In this document: positions 25,750 to 38,049 of the stretch, in pieces | Numbering within the stretch: the stretch's first letter is position 1 | Layout of the letters: each line of letters starts with the position of its first letter | Assembly (NCBI GenBank): GCA_027490815.1 | Contig: JAIXXJ010000021.1 | Coordinates: forward strand, 124,001 to 188,000 | Direction of reading: 5' to 3' | Length of the DNA stretch: 64,000 bases | DNA from: Streptomycetaceae bacterium | GTDB taxonomy: Bacteria; Actinomycetota; Actinomycetes; Nanopelagicales; Nanopelagicaceae | Made by a program: the position numbers and the translations under genes | Notes under the pieces: generated by a model | The model's database searches: none | Seen by the model: only the letters and a program-made list of their open reading frames with translations | What the model was told of the DNA's origin: nothing

Positions 25750-27828
25750 ATGCGCCCGGTATCTGATCTGCAACGTTCAGTTGCACCTTTTCAGGTGATC
25801 AGTGACTACGTTCCCGCCGGGGATCAGCCAGAGGCGATTAAAGAGATTTCTCGTCGGATAGAAGCTGGTGAACAAGATGTCGTCCTTCTAGGTGCTACCG
25901 GAACTGGAAAATCAGCAACAACCGCCTGGTTGATTGAAAAATTACAAAGACCAACTTTAGTGTTGGCACCAAATAAGACATTGGCGGCTCAATTAGCAAA
26001 TGAGTTTCGAGAACTTCTACCGAACAACGCCGTTGAATACTTTGTTTCCTATTACGACTATTACCAACCAGAGGCTTACGTGCCACAAACCGACACTTTC
26101 ATTGAAAAAGATTCATCAGTCAATGAAGAGGTCGAAAGGTTACGACATTCGGCTACGAACTCATTACTAACAAGGCGAGATGTGATTGTTGTTGCAACAG
26201 TCTCTTGTATTTATGGCCTAGGCACACCTCAAGAATATGTGGATCGAATGGTTCGCCTACGCGTTGGTGATGAAATTGAGCGCAACTCCCTGCTCAGAAA
26301 ATTTGTCGATGTCCAGTACAAACGAAATGACATGGCTTTTGAACGTGGAACTTTCAGGGTGCGGGGCGACACGATCGAGATTATTCCGATGTATGAAGAG
26401 TTGGCCATACGCATCGAGATGTTTGGAGATGAGATTGAGAAGATTTCCACTCTTCATCCATTAACTGGCGAGATCATCGCCGATGAGCAAGAGATGTATA
26501 TTTTTCCGGCAACTCATTATGCAGCTGGGCCTGAAACCATGAAGCGCGCTATTGGTGATATTCAAGATGAACTGCAAGTGCAATTGAATCTACTTGAAAA
26601 ACAGGGCAAGTTATTAGAGGCTCAACGACTTCGAATGCGAACCACGTTCGATATAGAGATGATGGAACAGATTGGCTTTTGCAGTGGAATTGAAAACTAT
26701 TCTCGTCATTTAGATGATCGACCAGCCGGTTCTGCTCCACACTGTTTGCTGGATTATTTTCCAGAAGATTTTCTAGTAGTAATCGATGAAAGTCACGTAA
26801 CTGTTCCTCAATTAGGAGCAATGTTTGAAGGAGATGCATCGAGAAAACGAACCTTGGTCGAACATGGCTTTAGACTTCCGAGCGCTCTCGATAACAGACC
26901 ACTCAAATTTCCCGAGTTCATCGAAAGAACAGGACAAAAGCTTTACCTGTCTGCAACGCCCGGTAAATATGAATTAGAAAAAGTTCACAATGACGTGGTC
27001 GAGCAGGTTATTCGACCAACCGGCTTGGTTGATCCTGCCATCGTGATTAAGCCAATCAAGGGTCAGATTGATGATCTTCTGCAGGAGATAAATGTTCGAG
27101 CCGCCCGCAATGAACGTGTCTTAGTTACTACTTTGACCAAAAAAATGTCAGAAGATCTCACCGACTATCTCCAAGAGAAGGGCGTGAATGTTCGCTATCT
27201 TCATTCGGAAGTAGATACATTGCGAAGAGTCGAATTACTTCGAGAACTAAGAACGGGCGAATACGATGTTCTGATTGGTATCAACTTATTGCGTGAGGGT
27301 TTGGATCTTCCCGAGGTATCCCTTGTTTCAATTCTAGATGCCGACAAGGAAGGCTTCCTGCGTTCTGCAACTTCGTTAATCCAAACTATTGGTCGTGCGG
27401 CGCGAAATGTCTCCGGCGAAGTACATATGTATGCAGACAACATAACTGCGTCCATGGCCAAGGCGATTGATGAGACTAATCGACGACGAGCTAAACAAGT
27501 TGCATACAATCGAGAACGTGGGGTGGATCCTCAACCTCTTCGAAAGAAAATCGCAGATATTACTGATCTAATAAATAGAGAGAGTGAAGACACCGAGGAG
27601 CTTTTGGCGCATGAAAAATCCTCGTCCAAAAAATCTGCTGTTTCAGGTTTATTTGATGAGAAATCAGTATCGCTTCCGCGCAAGGATTTAATAGCGTTGA
27701 TAGGCTCTCTGACTGACCAGATGAAAAATGCAGCAGCTGAACTCCAATTTGAAGTTGCTGCTCGATTGCGTGATGAGATCAAGATCTTGAAAAAAGAGCT
27801 GCGTATGATGGAAGAAGCAGGGGTGTGA
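25750..27828 (+). CDS. uvrB: Excinuclease ABC subunit UvrB
   Basis: UvrB is the damage-verifying helicase-like subunit of nucleotide excision repair; UvrA loads it and UvrC then cuts. The 692-residue protein has Walker [17 protein letters not shown] and the beta-hairpin region [20 protein letters not shown]. The DESH-type box is [12 protein letters not shown], helicase motif VI is [12 protein letters not shown], and the C-terminal UVR coiled coil that binds UvrC is [19 protein letters not shown]. uvrA follows after one base. No SOS box was recognised upstream, and the promoter looks constitutive and leaderless. Confidence 0.98.
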   Translation: MRPVSDLQRSVAPFQVISDYVPAGDQPEAIKEISRRIEAGEQDVVLLGATGTGKSATTAWLIEKLQRPTLVLAPNKTLAAQLANEFRELLPNNAVEYFVSYYDYYQPEAYVPQTDTFIEKDSSVNEEVERLRHSATNSLLTRRDVIVVATVSCIYGLGTPQEYVDRMVRLRVGDEIERNSLLRKFVDVQYKRNDMAFERGTFRVRGDTIEIIPMYEELAIRIEMFGDEIEKISTLHPLTGEIIADEQEMYIFPATHYAAGPETMKRAIGDIQDELQVQLNLLEKQGKLLEAQRLRMRTTFDIEMMEQIGFCSGIENYSRHLDDRPAGSAPHCLLDYFPEDFLVVIDESHVTVPQLGAMFEGDASRKRTLVEHGFRLPSALDNRPLKFPEFIERTGQKLYLSATPGKYELEKVHNDVVEQVIRPTGLVDPAIVIKPIKGQIDDLLQEINVRAARNERVLVTTLTKKMSEDLTDYLQEKGVNVRYLHSEVDTLRRVELLRELRTGEYDVLIGINLLREGLDLPEVSLVSILDADKEGFLRSATSLIQTIGRAARNVSGEVHMYADNITASMAKAIDETNRRRAKQVAYNRERGVDPQPLRKKIADITDLINRESEDTEELLAHEKSSSKKSAVSGLFDEKSVSLPRKDLIALIGSLTDQMKNAAAELQFEVAARLRDEIKILKKELRMMEEAGV

Positions 27829-27829
27829 A

Positions 27830-30688
27830 GTGAGCATCGACAAGTTGATCGTACGTGGTGCTCGCGAACATAATCTCAAGAATGTTTCCATCGAACTGCC
27901 TAGAGAATCACTGGTTGTTTTCACGGGACTATCTGGTTCGGGTAAATCATCTTTGGCATTCGACACAATATTTGCCGAGGGTCAGCGACGCTATGTCGAA
28001 TCTCTTTCTGCATATGCCCGCCAATTTTTAGGCCAAATGGATAAACCAGATGTTGACTTTATTGAAGGTTTATCACCTGCTGTATCAATAGATCAAAAAT
28101 CTACCAACAGAAACCCACGTTCTACTGTAGGAACCATTACCGAGGTTTATGACTATTTACGGCTGCTGTTTGCAAGAGCAGGTCGACCACATTGCCCTAA
28201 GTGCAAAAAGGCTGTAACTCGACAATCGCCTCAACAAATAGTTGATCAGATTTTAGAACTTCCGCCAACGACAAAGTTTTCAGTTCTGGCTCCAGTTGTA
28301 AGGGCCCGAAAGGGAGAGTTTCTCGAACTCTTTAACGATTTGATAACCCAGGGGTATTCAAGGGCGAGAATTGATGGGGAAGTAGTCGCGCTCAGTGATG
28401 CTCCCAAGCTCAAGAAGCAAGAAAAACACACTATCGAAGTTGTCATTGATCGCTTAACAGCAAAAGCAGAAAGTAAAACGAGATTAACAGATTCGATTGA
28501 AACAGCGCTTCGATTAGCTGCTGGAATTGTTATTTTGGATTTTGTCGATGCCAAAGCGGCTGGGAAAGAAAGGGTGTTCAGCGAACATCTGGCTTGCCAT
28601 GACTGCGAACTTTCTTTTGAAGAGTTAGAACCCCGATCGTTCTCCTTTAACTCACCATTTGGAGCATGCGCCGAATGTTCAGGTATCGGAACAAAGCTAG
28701 AAGTGGATGAAGAGTTAATCATTCCGGATGATTCAATCTCAATTAATGATGGAGCAATCGCTCCTTGGTCGGGCGGACAGTCGTCTGACTATTTCCTAAG
28801 ATTATTAGAAGCCTTGGCAAAAGATCTTCCTTTCGCCCTTGATACCCCATGGAAAAAGATCTCTGCAAAAGCGCGAGAAGCAATCCTGAATGGCTATGAG
28901 TACGAAATAAAAATGAAGTACAAGGGAAGATATGGCGCACGAAACTACACCACTGGTTTTGAAGGTGTAGTTCCCTTTATTCATCGCCGGCACAGTGAGA
29001 CTGATAGCGATTACAGTCGCGACAAGTATGAAGCGTATATGCGCCAAATCGCTTGCGAGGCATGCAATGGAGCAAGACTAAAGCCTGAAGTGTTGGCCGT
29101 AACTATTAGCGATAAAAACATTGCTGAGATTTGCGAACTCTCTATCGCAGATTGCGCAGTATTTTTAAAGCAGATTAAGTTAAATAAACGTGAGGCTCAG
29201 ATTGCTGAGCGCGTTATGAAAGAAGTGCACGCACGACTTGGTTTTTTACTAGATGTTGGTTTGGACTATCTGTCTCTTGCAAGACCAGCTGGTTCACTCT
29301 CAGGTGGAGAAGCTCAACGAATCCGACTCGCAACCCAAATTGGTAGCGGTTTAGTAGGAGTTCTCTATGTTTTAGATGAGCCTTCAATTGGATTACACCA
29401 GCGAGATAACAAGCGTTTAATTGAGACCCTTACTCGTTTGCGTGATTTAGGAAATACATTAATTGTTGTTGAGCACGATGAAGAGACCATTCGAACAGCA
29501 GATTGGATCGTAGATATTGGGCCGGGAGCCGGTGAGCACGGCGGACATGTTGTCGTTTCGGGAAGCTATGAAGATCTCATCAATTCAAAAGAGTCGATAA
29601 CTGGCGCTTATCTATCTGGTAAGAAATCGATTGAAATACCGAAAAAACGTCGCGCTATTGATCCTAAGCGCAAGCTCGTCATAAAAGGTGCCAAAGAGAA
29701 CAACCTTAAGGACATTGAAGTAGAAGTACCACTAGGTGTTTTTGTCGCAGTAACTGGGGTTAGTGGTTCTGGAAAATCCACTCTTGTAAATGACATCCTC
29801 TATGTTGTTTTAGCTAACAAGTTAAATGGTGCACGCTTAGTTCCCGGAAGACATCGAACAGTAGCCGGTGTTGAACATCTTGATAAAGTTGTTCACGTTG
29901 ACCAATCACCAATCGGGCGAACTCCAAGGTCAAACCCGGCCACATATACAGGTGTATTCGACAAAATTCGAGCACTTTTTGCCGAAACTAGTGAAGCGAA
30001 AATCCGTGGCTATCAGCAAGGACGTTTCTCATTTAACGTGAAAGGCGGACGCTGCGAAAACTGTTCTGGTGATGGAACCATCACAATTGAAATGAACTTC
30101 TTACCTGATGTCTATGTTCCCTGCGAAGTCTGTCATGGAGCGCGATATAACCGTGAGACTCTTGAAGTTCACTACAAAGGAAAAACTATCGCTGAGGTTC
30201 TTAACATGCCCATTGAACAGGCAAACGGATTTTTTGAATCCGTTCCTGCTATTTCGAGATATTTAAAGACACTCAACGATGTTGGACTTGGTTATGTCCG
30301 ACTAGGTCAGTCAGCACCAACATTATCTGGAGGAGAAGCACAGCGTGTAAAGCTAGCCACCGAACTACAACGTCGCTCTACTGGCCGAACTATTTATGTT
30401 CTTGATGAACCCACAACTGGATTGCACTTTGAAGATGTCAATAAACTCTTGACTGTGCTAAACCGCTTGGTTGATACAGGTAACACTGTTGTAGTAATCG
30501 AGCACAACTTAGATGTCATCAAATGCTCTGACTGGGTAATTGATATGGGGCCTGAAGGTGGATTCCGCGGAGGAACGGTGGTCGCAGAGGGAACTCCCGA
30601 GACGGTCTCAGCAGTGAAAGAAAGTTATACAGGTCAGTTCCTAGGTGAGATTCTAAAAACTAATAGAAAAACACCAGCGAAGAAGTAG
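27830..30688 (+). CDS. uvrA: Excinuclease ABC subunit UvrA
   Basis: UvrA is the damage-sensing ABC-type ATPase. The 952-residue protein has two ABC modules. The first has Walker [18 protein letters not shown], zinc-finger cysteines HCPKCKK and the insertion-domain CHDC/CAEC, signature [15 protein letters not shown] and [13 protein letters not shown]. The second has [17 protein letters not shown], zinc finger [10 protein letters not shown] with [21 protein letters not shown] and [13 protein letters not shown]. The start is GTG one base after the uvrB stop, with a GAAGCAGGGG site inside uvrB. uvrC follows four bases later, so all three nuclease subunits form one operon. Confidence 0.98.
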   Translation: MSIDKLIVRGAREHNLKNVSIELPRESLVVFTGLSGSGKSSLAFDTIFAEGQRRYVESLSAYARQFLGQMDKPDVDFIEGLSPAVSIDQKSTNRNPRSTVGTITEVYDYLRLLFARAGRPHCPKCKKAVTRQSPQQIVDQILELPPTTKFSVLAPVVRARKGEFLELFNDLITQGYSRARIDGEVVALSDAPKLKKQEKHTIEVVIDRLTAKAESKTRLTDSIETALRLAAGIVILDFVDAKAAGKERVFSEHLACHDCELSFEELEPRSFSFNSPFGACAECSGIGTKLEVDEELIIPDDSISINDGAIAPWSGGQSSDYFLRLLEALAKDLPFALDTPWKKISAKAREAILNGYEYEIKMKYKGRYGARNYTTGFEGVVPFIHRRHSETDSDYSRDKYEAYMRQIACEACNGARLKPEVLAVTISDKNIAEICELSIADCAVFLKQIKLNKREAQIAERVMKEVHARLGFLLDVGLDYLSLARPAGSLSGGEAQRIRLATQIGSGLVGVLYVLDEPSIGLHQRDNKRLIETLTRLRDLGNTLIVVEHDEETIRTADWIVDIGPGAGEHGGHVVVSGSYEDLINSKESITGAYLSGKKSIEIPKKRRAIDPKRKLVIKGAKENNLKDIEVEVPLGVFVAVTGVSGSGKSTLVNDILYVVLANKLNGARLVPGRHRTVAGVEHLDKVVHVDQSPIGRTPRSNPATYTGVFDKIRALFAETSEAKIRGYQQGRFSFNVKGGRCENCSGDGTITIEMNFLPDVYVPCEVCHGARYNRETLEVHYKGKTIAEVLNMPIEQANGFFESVPAISRYLKTLNDVGLGYVRLGQSAPTLSGGEAQRVKLATELQRRSTGRTIYVLDEPTTGLHFEDVNKLLTVLNRLVDTGNTVVVIEHNLDVIKCSDWVIDMGPEGGFRGGTVVAEGTPETVSAVKESYTGQFLGEILKTNRKTPAKK

Positions 30689-30692
30689 TCCA

Positions 30693-32609
30693 GTGGCAGA
30701 TCCAAAGAGTTATCGGCCTAACAACATTCCTGAGCATCCGGGCGTCTATCGCTTTTATAACAAGCAAGACAAAGTCATCTATGTTGGTAAAGCAAAGAAT
30801 CTCAAGAACCGCTTAAGTAACTACTTTCAAGCAAATCTTGCGACAAAAACCAATCGCATGGTTCATGAGGCGGTTCGTGTTGACTGGACAATCGTTAGTA
30901 CTGAGTTAGAAGCCTTAGCATTAGAATTTAGTTGGATCAAACAGTATCAACCCAAGTACAACGTCCAATTCAAAGACGATAAGTCTTATCCATACTTAGC
31001 TCTTTCTCTTAATGATGAGTACCCAATGATCTTCATTACACGCAAAGATAAGCGCCCGGGCTTGAAGTACTTTGGCCCATATACAAATGCATGGGCTTTG
31101 CGAAATACCTTTGATGTTTTACTCAAAGTCTTTCCTGTTAGATCCTGTTCATCATCGAATTTCACACGCGCTCAACGCAGCAAGCGTCAATGCTTATTGG
31201 GGGATATCGGAAAATGCGCAGCACCTTGTGTTGGTTGGATCTCCCAGGAAGAGCATAAGAAATTAGCTGGCCGTCTTAATGATTTCATGGAGTCTGGAAT
31301 GGAAAATATCCTTCCTAAACTCCATGAAGAAATGAATACAGCGGCGGCAAATGAGGAGTTTGAAAGAGCCGCGCGATTAAGAGATCAGATTGAATCCTTT
31401 GAAAAGGCTCAAAAATCCACAGAAGGAAATTTCTCTGATGATTTAGATGGGGATTTCATATCTATTTATCACGATGGTTTCCATGCAGCGGGTTCAATAT
31501 TTTCCATGCAGCGGGGCTCGGTAAAGAGCTCTAGATCTTGGATAGTAGATCAAGAGATGGTTCTAGAGGGACAAGATGAGTTAACTGCGCTTATGTATTC
31601 AATCTATGGAACGGGAGCGATAGCGGTTCCACGTAATATCTACATCAGTTCAGATCCTGCAGATAAAGAACAATTAGAGCTGTGGCTGGGTCAAATTGGA
31701 TCGACCAAAGTAGAAATCAAAGTTCCACAAAGAGGCGAGAAGGTTGAGCTCCTGAGTACTGTCAAAAGAAATGCTCAGTACTCCTTAATTCAATACTTGA
31801 GTAAGCGAGCAACAGATGCAGCGGTAAGTGGTAAAGCTCTCACTGAAATCGAAGAGCACCTCAACTTAGGACGCACTCCACTTCGTATTGAATGTTTTGA
31901 CATTTCGAACATTTCAGGAACATCGGTGGTTGCATCGATGGTGGTTTTCGAGGATGGAATGATTAAAAAAAGCGAGTATCGGCGATTCATTATTGATACC
32001 AGTGAAGGCTTTGATGACACCCGAGCGATGCATCAAGTAATTACTCGACGGTTGAAGCGATTACTTGATGATCGCAAGGAGAATGAGGCCGAGGTAGCAG
32101 AGCTAGGTGGGAAGCCCAGTAAGTTTGCATATCCACCCCAATTAATCGTTGTCGATGGTGGAAAACCACAAGTCAATGCCGCTCAGCGCGCATTAGATGA
32201 ATTAGGAATAACCGACATTGCCCTTTGCGGATTAGCTAAAAGGTTAGAGGAAGTATGGATACCTGGTTCAAAAGATCCACTGATCCTTCCGCGCAATAGT
32301 GAAGGCTTATATCTGCTTCAGCGAATTAGAGATGAGGCTCATCGCTTTGCAATAACTTTCCACCGTTCAAGGCGTTCAAAAATAATGTTGGAATCAATAC
32401 TCGATGAGATTCCACAATTGGGTTCTGCTCGTAGAGCGTCATTACTGGAGCGTTTTGGTTCAGTAGCCGCGATCCGAAAAGCAACAGTTGATGAGATTGC
32501 TGCAACACCAGGCATTGGGAACAAGATTGCGTCGGTGATCGAAGGCCATTTAGAGGGAATTTCTGCTCAAAAAGTTAACACCGAAACTGGCGAAATCAGC
32601 AATAATTAA
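30693..32609 (+). CDS. uvrC: Excinuclease ABC subunit UvrC
   Basis: UvrC makes both the 3' and 5' incisions around a lesion. The 638-residue protein has the N-terminal GIY-YIG nuclease (PGVYRFYNKQDKVIYVGKAKNLKNRL), a UVR motif that meets UvrB (EEFERAARLRDQIESFEKA), and the RNase H-like 5' nuclease with IECFDISNISGTSVVASMVVFEDG and LIVVDGGKPQVNAA. The C-terminal helix-hairpin-helix pair follows (LLERFGSVAAIRKATVDEIAATPGIGNKIAS). The start is GTG, four bases after uvrA. rapZ follows after three bases, the usual actinobacterial order. Confidence 0.98.
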   Translation: MADPKSYRPNNIPEHPGVYRFYNKQDKVIYVGKAKNLKNRLSNYFQANLATKTNRMVHEAVRVDWTIVSTELEALALEFSWIKQYQPKYNVQFKDDKSYPYLALSLNDEYPMIFITRKDKRPGLKYFGPYTNAWALRNTFDVLLKVFPVRSCSSSNFTRAQRSKRQCLLGDIGKCAAPCVGWISQEEHKKLAGRLNDFMESGMENILPKLHEEMNTAAANEEFERAARLRDQIESFEKAQKSTEGNFSDDLDGDFISIYHDGFHAAGSIFSMQRGSVKSSRSWIVDQEMVLEGQDELTALMYSIYGTGAIAVPRNIYISSDPADKEQLELWLGQIGSTKVEIKVPQRGEKVELLSTVKRNAQYSLIQYLSKRATDAAVSGKALTEIEEHLNLGRTPLRIECFDISNISGTSVVASMVVFEDGMIKKSEYRRFIIDTSEGFDDTRAMHQVITRRLKRLLDDRKENEAEVAELGGKPSKFAYPPQLIVVDGGKPQVNAAQRALDELGITDIALCGLAKRLEEVWIPGSKDPLILPRNSEGLYLLQRIRDEAHRFAITFHRSRRSKIMLESILDEIPQLGSARRASLLERFGSVAAIRKATVDEIAATPGIGNKIASVIEGHLEGISAQKVNTETGEISNN

Positions 32610-32612
32610 CCC

Positions 32613-33476
32613 ATGAGTTCACATGAAACCTTGATCCTTACCGGCATGTCTGGTGCGGGGAGATCTACGGTTGCGCATGCGTTGGAAGATTTAGGTTGGT
32701 ATGTCGTAGATAACCTTCCTCCTTCCTTGTTATCTGCACTAGTTTCAAAGGGAACTGGACCGCAAGGTAAAGAATTAGCCGTTGTTGTAGATGTGCGAGG
32801 GGGAGAGTTCTTTGACGAGCTCTCAGTTGCGCTAGCACAGTTAAAGTCAGAGTCACTTGAATATCGTTTAGTTTTTCTCGATGCAACAGATCAGGCTTTA
32901 GTCCAACGATTTGAATCAACTAGGCGTCCCCATCCTCTACAGGGAAATGATCGAATTGTTGATGGGATTTCTCGCGAACGTCAAAAACTAGAAGAGGTCC
33001 GTTCGCACTCTGATGTTGCAATCGATACAAGCAATTTAAATGTTCACCAGTTGGAAAAAAGAGTGGGTGAGATATTTGGTAAGGGGAAAATTCAAGGCGT
33101 ACGTATTAATGTGCTCTCTTTTGGCTATAAATATGGAATACCTGTGGATGCAGACCTTGTGTTGGATTGCCGATTCATTCCCAATCCCCATTGGAATCCA
33201 GAGTTACGCCCCTTAACGGGGTTGACGCCGCAGGTTAGTTCGGCGGTATTAGGCAGCGAAGGTGTTAGCGAATTTGTATCAAATTACGTTCATCTAGTGA
33301 ACTCAATGTTAACCGGGTATCTGCGAGAGGGTAAGAAATTTGTAACAATTGCAGTCGGATGCACGGGTGGTAAACATCGAAGTGTTGCAATTACTGCCGA
33401 AATTGCGAGACAACTCAATGAATTGGGAAGTGAAATTTCGGCTCACCCAACTCATCGTGACGTTGGTCGCGAATAA
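32613..33476 (+). CDS. rapZ: RapZ/YvcJ-family P-loop nucleotide-binding protein
   Basis: RapZ-family proteins bind nucleotides and act as RNA adaptors or in UDP-sugar sensing; the function in actinobacteria is not well fixed. The 287-residue protein has Walker A LTGMSGAGRSTVAHALEDLGW and the DNLPPSLL segment. It also has the RRPHPL motif and the conserved C-terminal CTGGKHRSV and HPTHRDVGRE ending, so it looks complete. It lies three bases after uvrC. In most actinobacteria yvcK and then whiA come next, but here whiA follows directly after 118 non-coding bases. Confidence 0.96.
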   Translation: MSSHETLILTGMSGAGRSTVAHALEDLGWYVVDNLPPSLLSALVSKGTGPQGKELAVVVDVRGGEFFDELSVALAQLKSESLEYRLVFLDATDQALVQRFESTRRPHPLQGNDRIVDGISRERQKLEEVRSHSDVAIDTSNLNVHQLEKRVGEIFGKGKIQGVRINVLSFGYKYGIPVDADLVLDCRFIPNPHWNPELRPLTGLTPQVSSAVLGSEGVSEFVSNYVHLVNSMLTGYLREGKKFVTIAVGCTGGKHRSVAITAEIARQLNELGSEISAHPTHRDVGRE

Positions 33477-33511
33477 CAGAATTGAAAATATTGCACATCA
33501 CGATTCAAGTA

Positions 33512-33526
33512 TCAACCTCAGGTTGA
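33512..33526. repeat. 15-base inverted repeat between rapZ and whiA
   Basis: TCAACCT and AGGTTGA flank a single C in the gap where yvcK would normally lie, about 57 bases upstream of the predicted whiA -10 box. It could be an operator, or a weak RNA hairpin with a five-pair stem. Confidence 0.4.
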
Positions 33527-33582
33527 GAGATACTGCGCATAAATTTTTTTCAGTTTGAGCCACATTCCGAGCCCGTAACTGG

Positions 33583-33588
33583 TTGGAT
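33583..33588 (+). promoter_or_regulatory. Candidate -10 box (TTGGAT) of whiA
   Basis: TTGGAT ends six bases before the ATG at 33595. It departs from TAnnnT at position 2, so support is weaker than for the other leaderless promoters. Confidence 0.3.
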
Positions 33589-33594
33589 TACGCC

Positions 33595-34572
33595 ATGGCA
33601 ATGACAGCATCGGTGAAGGATGAGCTTTCGCGCATCGCAATAACTAAGCCATGTTGCCGAAAAGCTGAAGTCTCGGCCCTTCTTCGCTTTGCTGGGGGAT
33701 TGCATTTGGCAGCCGGCAAGATTGTTATCGAAGTTGAATTAGATACATCGCAGAGTGCCAGAAGATTACGCAAGGACATTGCTGACATTTATGGTCATGA
33801 TTCAGATTTAGCAGTTTTGTCATCTGGTGGATTACGTAAAGGTTCTCGCTATGTTGTGCGTGTAATCAACGAGGGAGATGCACTGGCGCGCCAGACAGGA
33901 TTGGTTGATTCAAATGGGCGTCCTGTTAGGGGCCTGCCCCCTCAAGTTGTCTCTGCAGCAATTTGTGATTCTGAGGCGGCATGGCGCGGAGCCTTTATTG
34001 CACATGGTTCATTGACTGAACCGGGACGCTCATCCTCATTAGAAATTACATGTCCAGGACCAGAGGCTGCTTTAGCACTTGTTGGAGCAGCACGTCGAAT
34101 GGGAATTGCTGCAAAGGCCCGTGAAGTGCGCGGAGTGGATCGAGTTGTGATTCGCGATGGGGATGCAATTGGTGTTTTACTAACACGTCTTGGCGCACAT
34201 GAAAGCGTGATGGCTTGGGAAGAGCGTCGTATGCGCCGCGAGGTAAGGGCCACGGCTAATCGTCTTGCAAATTTTGATGATGCAAATTTACGCAGGTCGG
34301 CGCGAGCGGCAGTAGCTGCGGCTGCTCGAGTACAAAGAGCGATGGAGATTTTGGGACCAACTATTCCTGATCATTTAAAGGAGGCCGGAGAGCTGCGCAT
34401 TAATCATGGTCAGGCATCCTTGGAAGAACTGGGCTCATTAGCAACTCCGGCAATGACTAAAGATGCGATTGCCGGACGTATTCGACGCTTGTTGGCAATG
34501 GCCGATAAACGTGCTGCGGAGTTGGGAATTCCCGATACTGAGAGTGGATTATCGCCAGATTTGCTTAATTGA
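33595..34572 (+). CDS. whiA: DNA-binding protein WhiA
   Basis: WhiA is an ancient regulator combining a degenerate LAGLIDADG homing-endonuclease fold with a C-terminal helix-turn-helix. In Streptomyces it activates sporulation division genes with WhiB. Here the cell type is unknown and a role in division or chromosome biology is only inferred. It is 325 residues from ATG 33595, with N-terminal [30 protein letters not shown]. The central [22 protein letters not shown] and the C-terminal [39 protein letters not shown] are intact. ATG 33601 and TTG 33583 are alternative starts. Confidence 0.96.
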   Translation: MAMTASVKDELSRIAITKPCCRKAEVSALLRFAGGLHLAAGKIVIEVELDTSQSARRLRKDIADIYGHDSDLAVLSSGGLRKGSRYVVRVINEGDALARQTGLVDSNGRPVRGLPPQVVSAAICDSEAAWRGAFIAHGSLTEPGRSSSLEITCPGPEAALALVGAARRMGIAAKAREVRGVDRVVIRDGDAIGVLLTRLGAHESVMAWEERRMRREVRATANRLANFDDANLRRSARAAVAAAARVQRAMEILGPTIPDHLKEAGELRINHGQASLEELGSLATPAMTKDAIAGRIRRLLAMADKRAAELGIPDTESGLSPDLLN

Positions 34573-34605
34573 TTGCCATTGAAGCAACTGTGGCTGTCCA
34601 CGCAC

Positions 34606-34614
34606 TGATAAGAT
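34606..34614 (+). promoter_or_regulatory. Extended -10 promoter of gap
   Basis: TGATAAGAT combines an extended TG with the box TAAGAT, about 100 bases before the gap start. The resulting leader of about 90 bases contains a GAAGGA ribosome-binding site. No clear -35 was seen, as expected for an extended -10. Confidence 0.45.
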
Positions 34615-34661
34615 TTATCTCAAGACCCCAATGTTGTGGCAGATGCATCAACCACCAATAA

Positions 34662-35710
<1,049 letters not shown>

Positions 35711-35711
<1 letters not shown>

Positions 35712-36901
35712 TGCCAGAGCTTTCAACCGTTGAATTAAAAGGCAAGCGAGTCTTTTTGCGCTGTGATCTAAATGTGCCGATAAAAGATGGTGTCATTAAA
35801 GATGATGGTCGTATAAAGGCAAGCTTGCCAACAATTCAACTCTTGTTGAGCAAAGGTGCATCAGTGGTGATCGCAGCACACCTTGGGCGTCCAAAGAATG
35901 GGCCATCTGCAGAGTTTTCCTTAGCGCCAGTAGCAAAGCGACTCGGAGAACTGTTGAAGCAAGACGTTAAATTCTTGGGCGAGATTACGGGAGATGCGGT
36001 TGCCGCAATGGCTGCCTCATTGAAAACTGGCGAAATACTTCTTCTTGAAAATATTCGATTCTCATCGTTTGAAACGAGTAAAGATGATGTTGAACGTGAA
36101 AATTTTGCTCGAGAGTTAGCATTGTTTGCAGATTTTTATGTTGGAGATGGTTTCGGGGCAGTACACCGAAAGCACGCATCTGTTTTTGATCTTCCTGGAC
36201 TTCTGCCTCATGCGCCTGGCTCACTGATTGATGCCGAAGTTAAAGTTCTCAAAACGCTAACAGATAATCCTGAGCGCCCATATGGGGTTGTACTTGGCGG
36301 TGCAAAAATCTCCGACAAATTAGCTGTAATTGAAAATCTGTTGAGCAAAGTAGATGTCCTTGCAATAGGCGGAGGAATGGTTTTCACATTCTTGAAGGCA
36401 CAGGGAAAAGAGATAGGTTCATCTTTAGTAGAAAACGAGATGTTGGATGTGGTTAAGGCTCTTATCGAGAAGGCAAAAAGTAACGGGGTACGGTTGCTTT
36501 TGCCTACTGACATCGTAGTTGCACCTTCTTTCTCACCCGATGCGATTCCAACATTGGTCTCAGTTGATGAAATTCCGGTGGATCAGATGGGCCTCGATAT
36601 TGGTCCAAAATCTGCAGAGAATTTTGCATCCGAGATAGTTAAATGCAAAACGGTTTTCTGGAATGGACCAATGGGAGTATTTGAATTTCCAAACTTTGCA
36701 GCAGGGACAAAGACAATCGCTCAGGCGTTAACTCAGGTAAAGGGTATTAGTGTTGTCGGCGGCGGCGATTCGGCTGCTGCTGTGCGTGCTTTAGGATTTG
36801 AAGATTCACAGTTTGGGTACATTTCAACTGGCGGTGGCGCCTCACTCGAGTACTTAGAGGGTAAGAAACTTCCAGGTCTCATTGCATTAGATCTTGCATA
36901 A
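35711..36901 (+). CDS. pgk: Phosphoglycerate kinase
   Basis: Pgk transfers the acyl phosphate of 1,3-bisphosphoglycerate to ADP. The ORF track begins at 35654 inside gap, but the ATG at 35711 overlaps the gap stop (TAATG) and begins the expected MPELSTVELKGKRVFLRCDLNVPI. This gives a standard 396-residue protein. Other blocks are IAAHLGRPKN, LLENIRFSSFE, GDGFGAVHRKHAS, VLGGAKISDKL, WNGPMGVFEF and the ATP-site GGGDSAAAVRALG. The two-domain enzyme is complete. Confidence 0.98.
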
Positions 36902-36938
36902 TTGATATTAAACTTGTAAGTAACTAGAGGAGACAAAG

Positions 36939-37715
36939 ATGCGTAAGCCATTGATGGCCGGTAACTGGAAGATGAATTTGAATCATCTAGAAGCGATTGC
37001 AGTTGCACAAAAACTTGTCTACGGCTTAGGCGATAAGGATTATGACGCCGTGGATGTTGCAGTTATTCCTCCATTTACCGATATACGCTCAATCCAAACC
37101 TTGGTTGATGGAGATCGCTTACGTCTTCAATATGGCGCTCAAGATCTATCTCCTGAAACCAGTGGCGCCTTTACTGGGGATATATCAGGCTCGATGTTGA
37201 AAAAGCTTGGTTGTACTTACGTTATTGTTGGTCACTCAGAGCGTCGTGCTATTCACAATGAAAGTGATGCCCTGATCAATCGTAAGATTAAAGCAGCATT
37301 AGCTAATGAACTAACGCCAATTTTTTGCGTGGGAGAAGAGCTCTCTATCCGTGAATCAGGTATGCATGTTTCACATGTCGTGCGCCAACTTCGTGCTGGT
37401 TTGGAAGGTTTCTCAAAACCTGAGTTAAAAAAAATCGTAGTGGCTTATGAACCGGTATGGGCAATAGGAACTGGAAAAACTGCAACACCAGAAGACGCCC
37501 AAGAAGTATGTGCTGCAATTCGTGAAGAGATCGAAAATATTGGCTCTGCTGATATCGCGAGCAATATGAGGATTCTTTATGGTGGTTCTGTGAAATCTTC
37601 GAACATCGTGGAAATCATGAAAAAAGAAGATGTTGATGGCGCCTTGATCGGTGGGGCTAGCCTAGATCCTGAGGAATTGGCCAAAATAGCCAAGTTCTAC
37701 GCGGTGGCCGAGTAA
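36939..37715 (+). CDS. tpiA: Triosephosphate isomerase
   Basis: TpiA interconverts dihydroxyacetone phosphate and glyceraldehyde 3-phosphate. The 258-residue protein has the substrate-binding GNWKMNLNH, the electrophilic histidine in [11 protein letters not shown], the catalytic glutamate and loop 6 in [23 protein letters not shown], and the phosphate-binding [19 protein letters not shown] precedes the ATG. The gap to pgk is 37 bases, so it is likely in the same operon. Confidence 0.98.
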   Translation: MRKPLMAGNWKMNLNHLEAIAVAQKLVYGLGDKDYDAVDVAVIPPFTDIRSIQTLVDGDRLRLQYGAQDLSPETSGAFTGDISGSMLKKLGCTYVIVGHSERRAIHNESDALINRKIKAALANELTPIFCVGEELSIRESGMHVSHVVRQLRAGLEGFSKPELKKIVVAYEPVWAIGTGKTATPEDAQEVCAAIREEIENIGSADIASNMRILYGGSVKSSNIVEIMKKEDVDGALIGGASLDPEELAKIAKFYAVAE

Positions 37716-37772
37716 ACATTTATCCTTTAAGGCGGGTATCCTTACCCTCTACGAACTAGGAGTTTTAGAAAA

Positions 37773-38000
37773 GTGATACTAGGTCTCTCAATTGCATTAA
37801 TGATTACAAGTACCCTCATGATTCTTTTGGTGCTTCTGCACAAGGGCAAGGGAAGTGGACTCTCTGACTTATTTGGGGGAGGGATATCTTCGAACTACGG
37901 TGGTTCTTCAGTAGTAGAGCGAAATCTTGATCGGATAACGATCGTTGCCGGCGGCTTGTGGTTTTCGCTTGTTGTTGCTCTTTCGCTTTTGCTCAAGTAA
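37773..38000 (+). CDS. secG: Preprotein translocase subunit SecG
   Basis: SecG is the small auxiliary subunit of the SecYEG channel. The 75-residue protein has two hydrophobic helices (about 2-22 and 52-73) joined by a glycine- and serine-rich loop, LHKGKGSGLSDLFGGG, typical of actinobacterial SecG. The start is GTG with AGGAG eleven bases upstream. It follows tpiA as in many actinobacteria. The conserved size and position support the assignment despite the short length. Confidence 0.93.
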   Translation: MILGLSIALMITSTLMILLVLLHKGKGSGLSDLFGGGISSNYGGSSVVERNLDRITIVAGGLWFSLVVALSLLLK

Positions 38001-38049
38001 TTCATTTATAGATTCATGGATTTTTGTTTGATTAACTAAGGAGTTCTAA

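Noticed and set aside
28246-28722. 158-residue minus-strand ORF over uvrA
   Set aside because: Fully inside uvrA, antisense to conserved zinc-domain coding sequence; no promoter or recognisable domain.
33466-33558. Possible remnant of yvcK after rapZ
   Set aside because: About 28 residues with only a loose HD-like resemblance; not enough to annotate a pseudogene, mentioned only under the finding.
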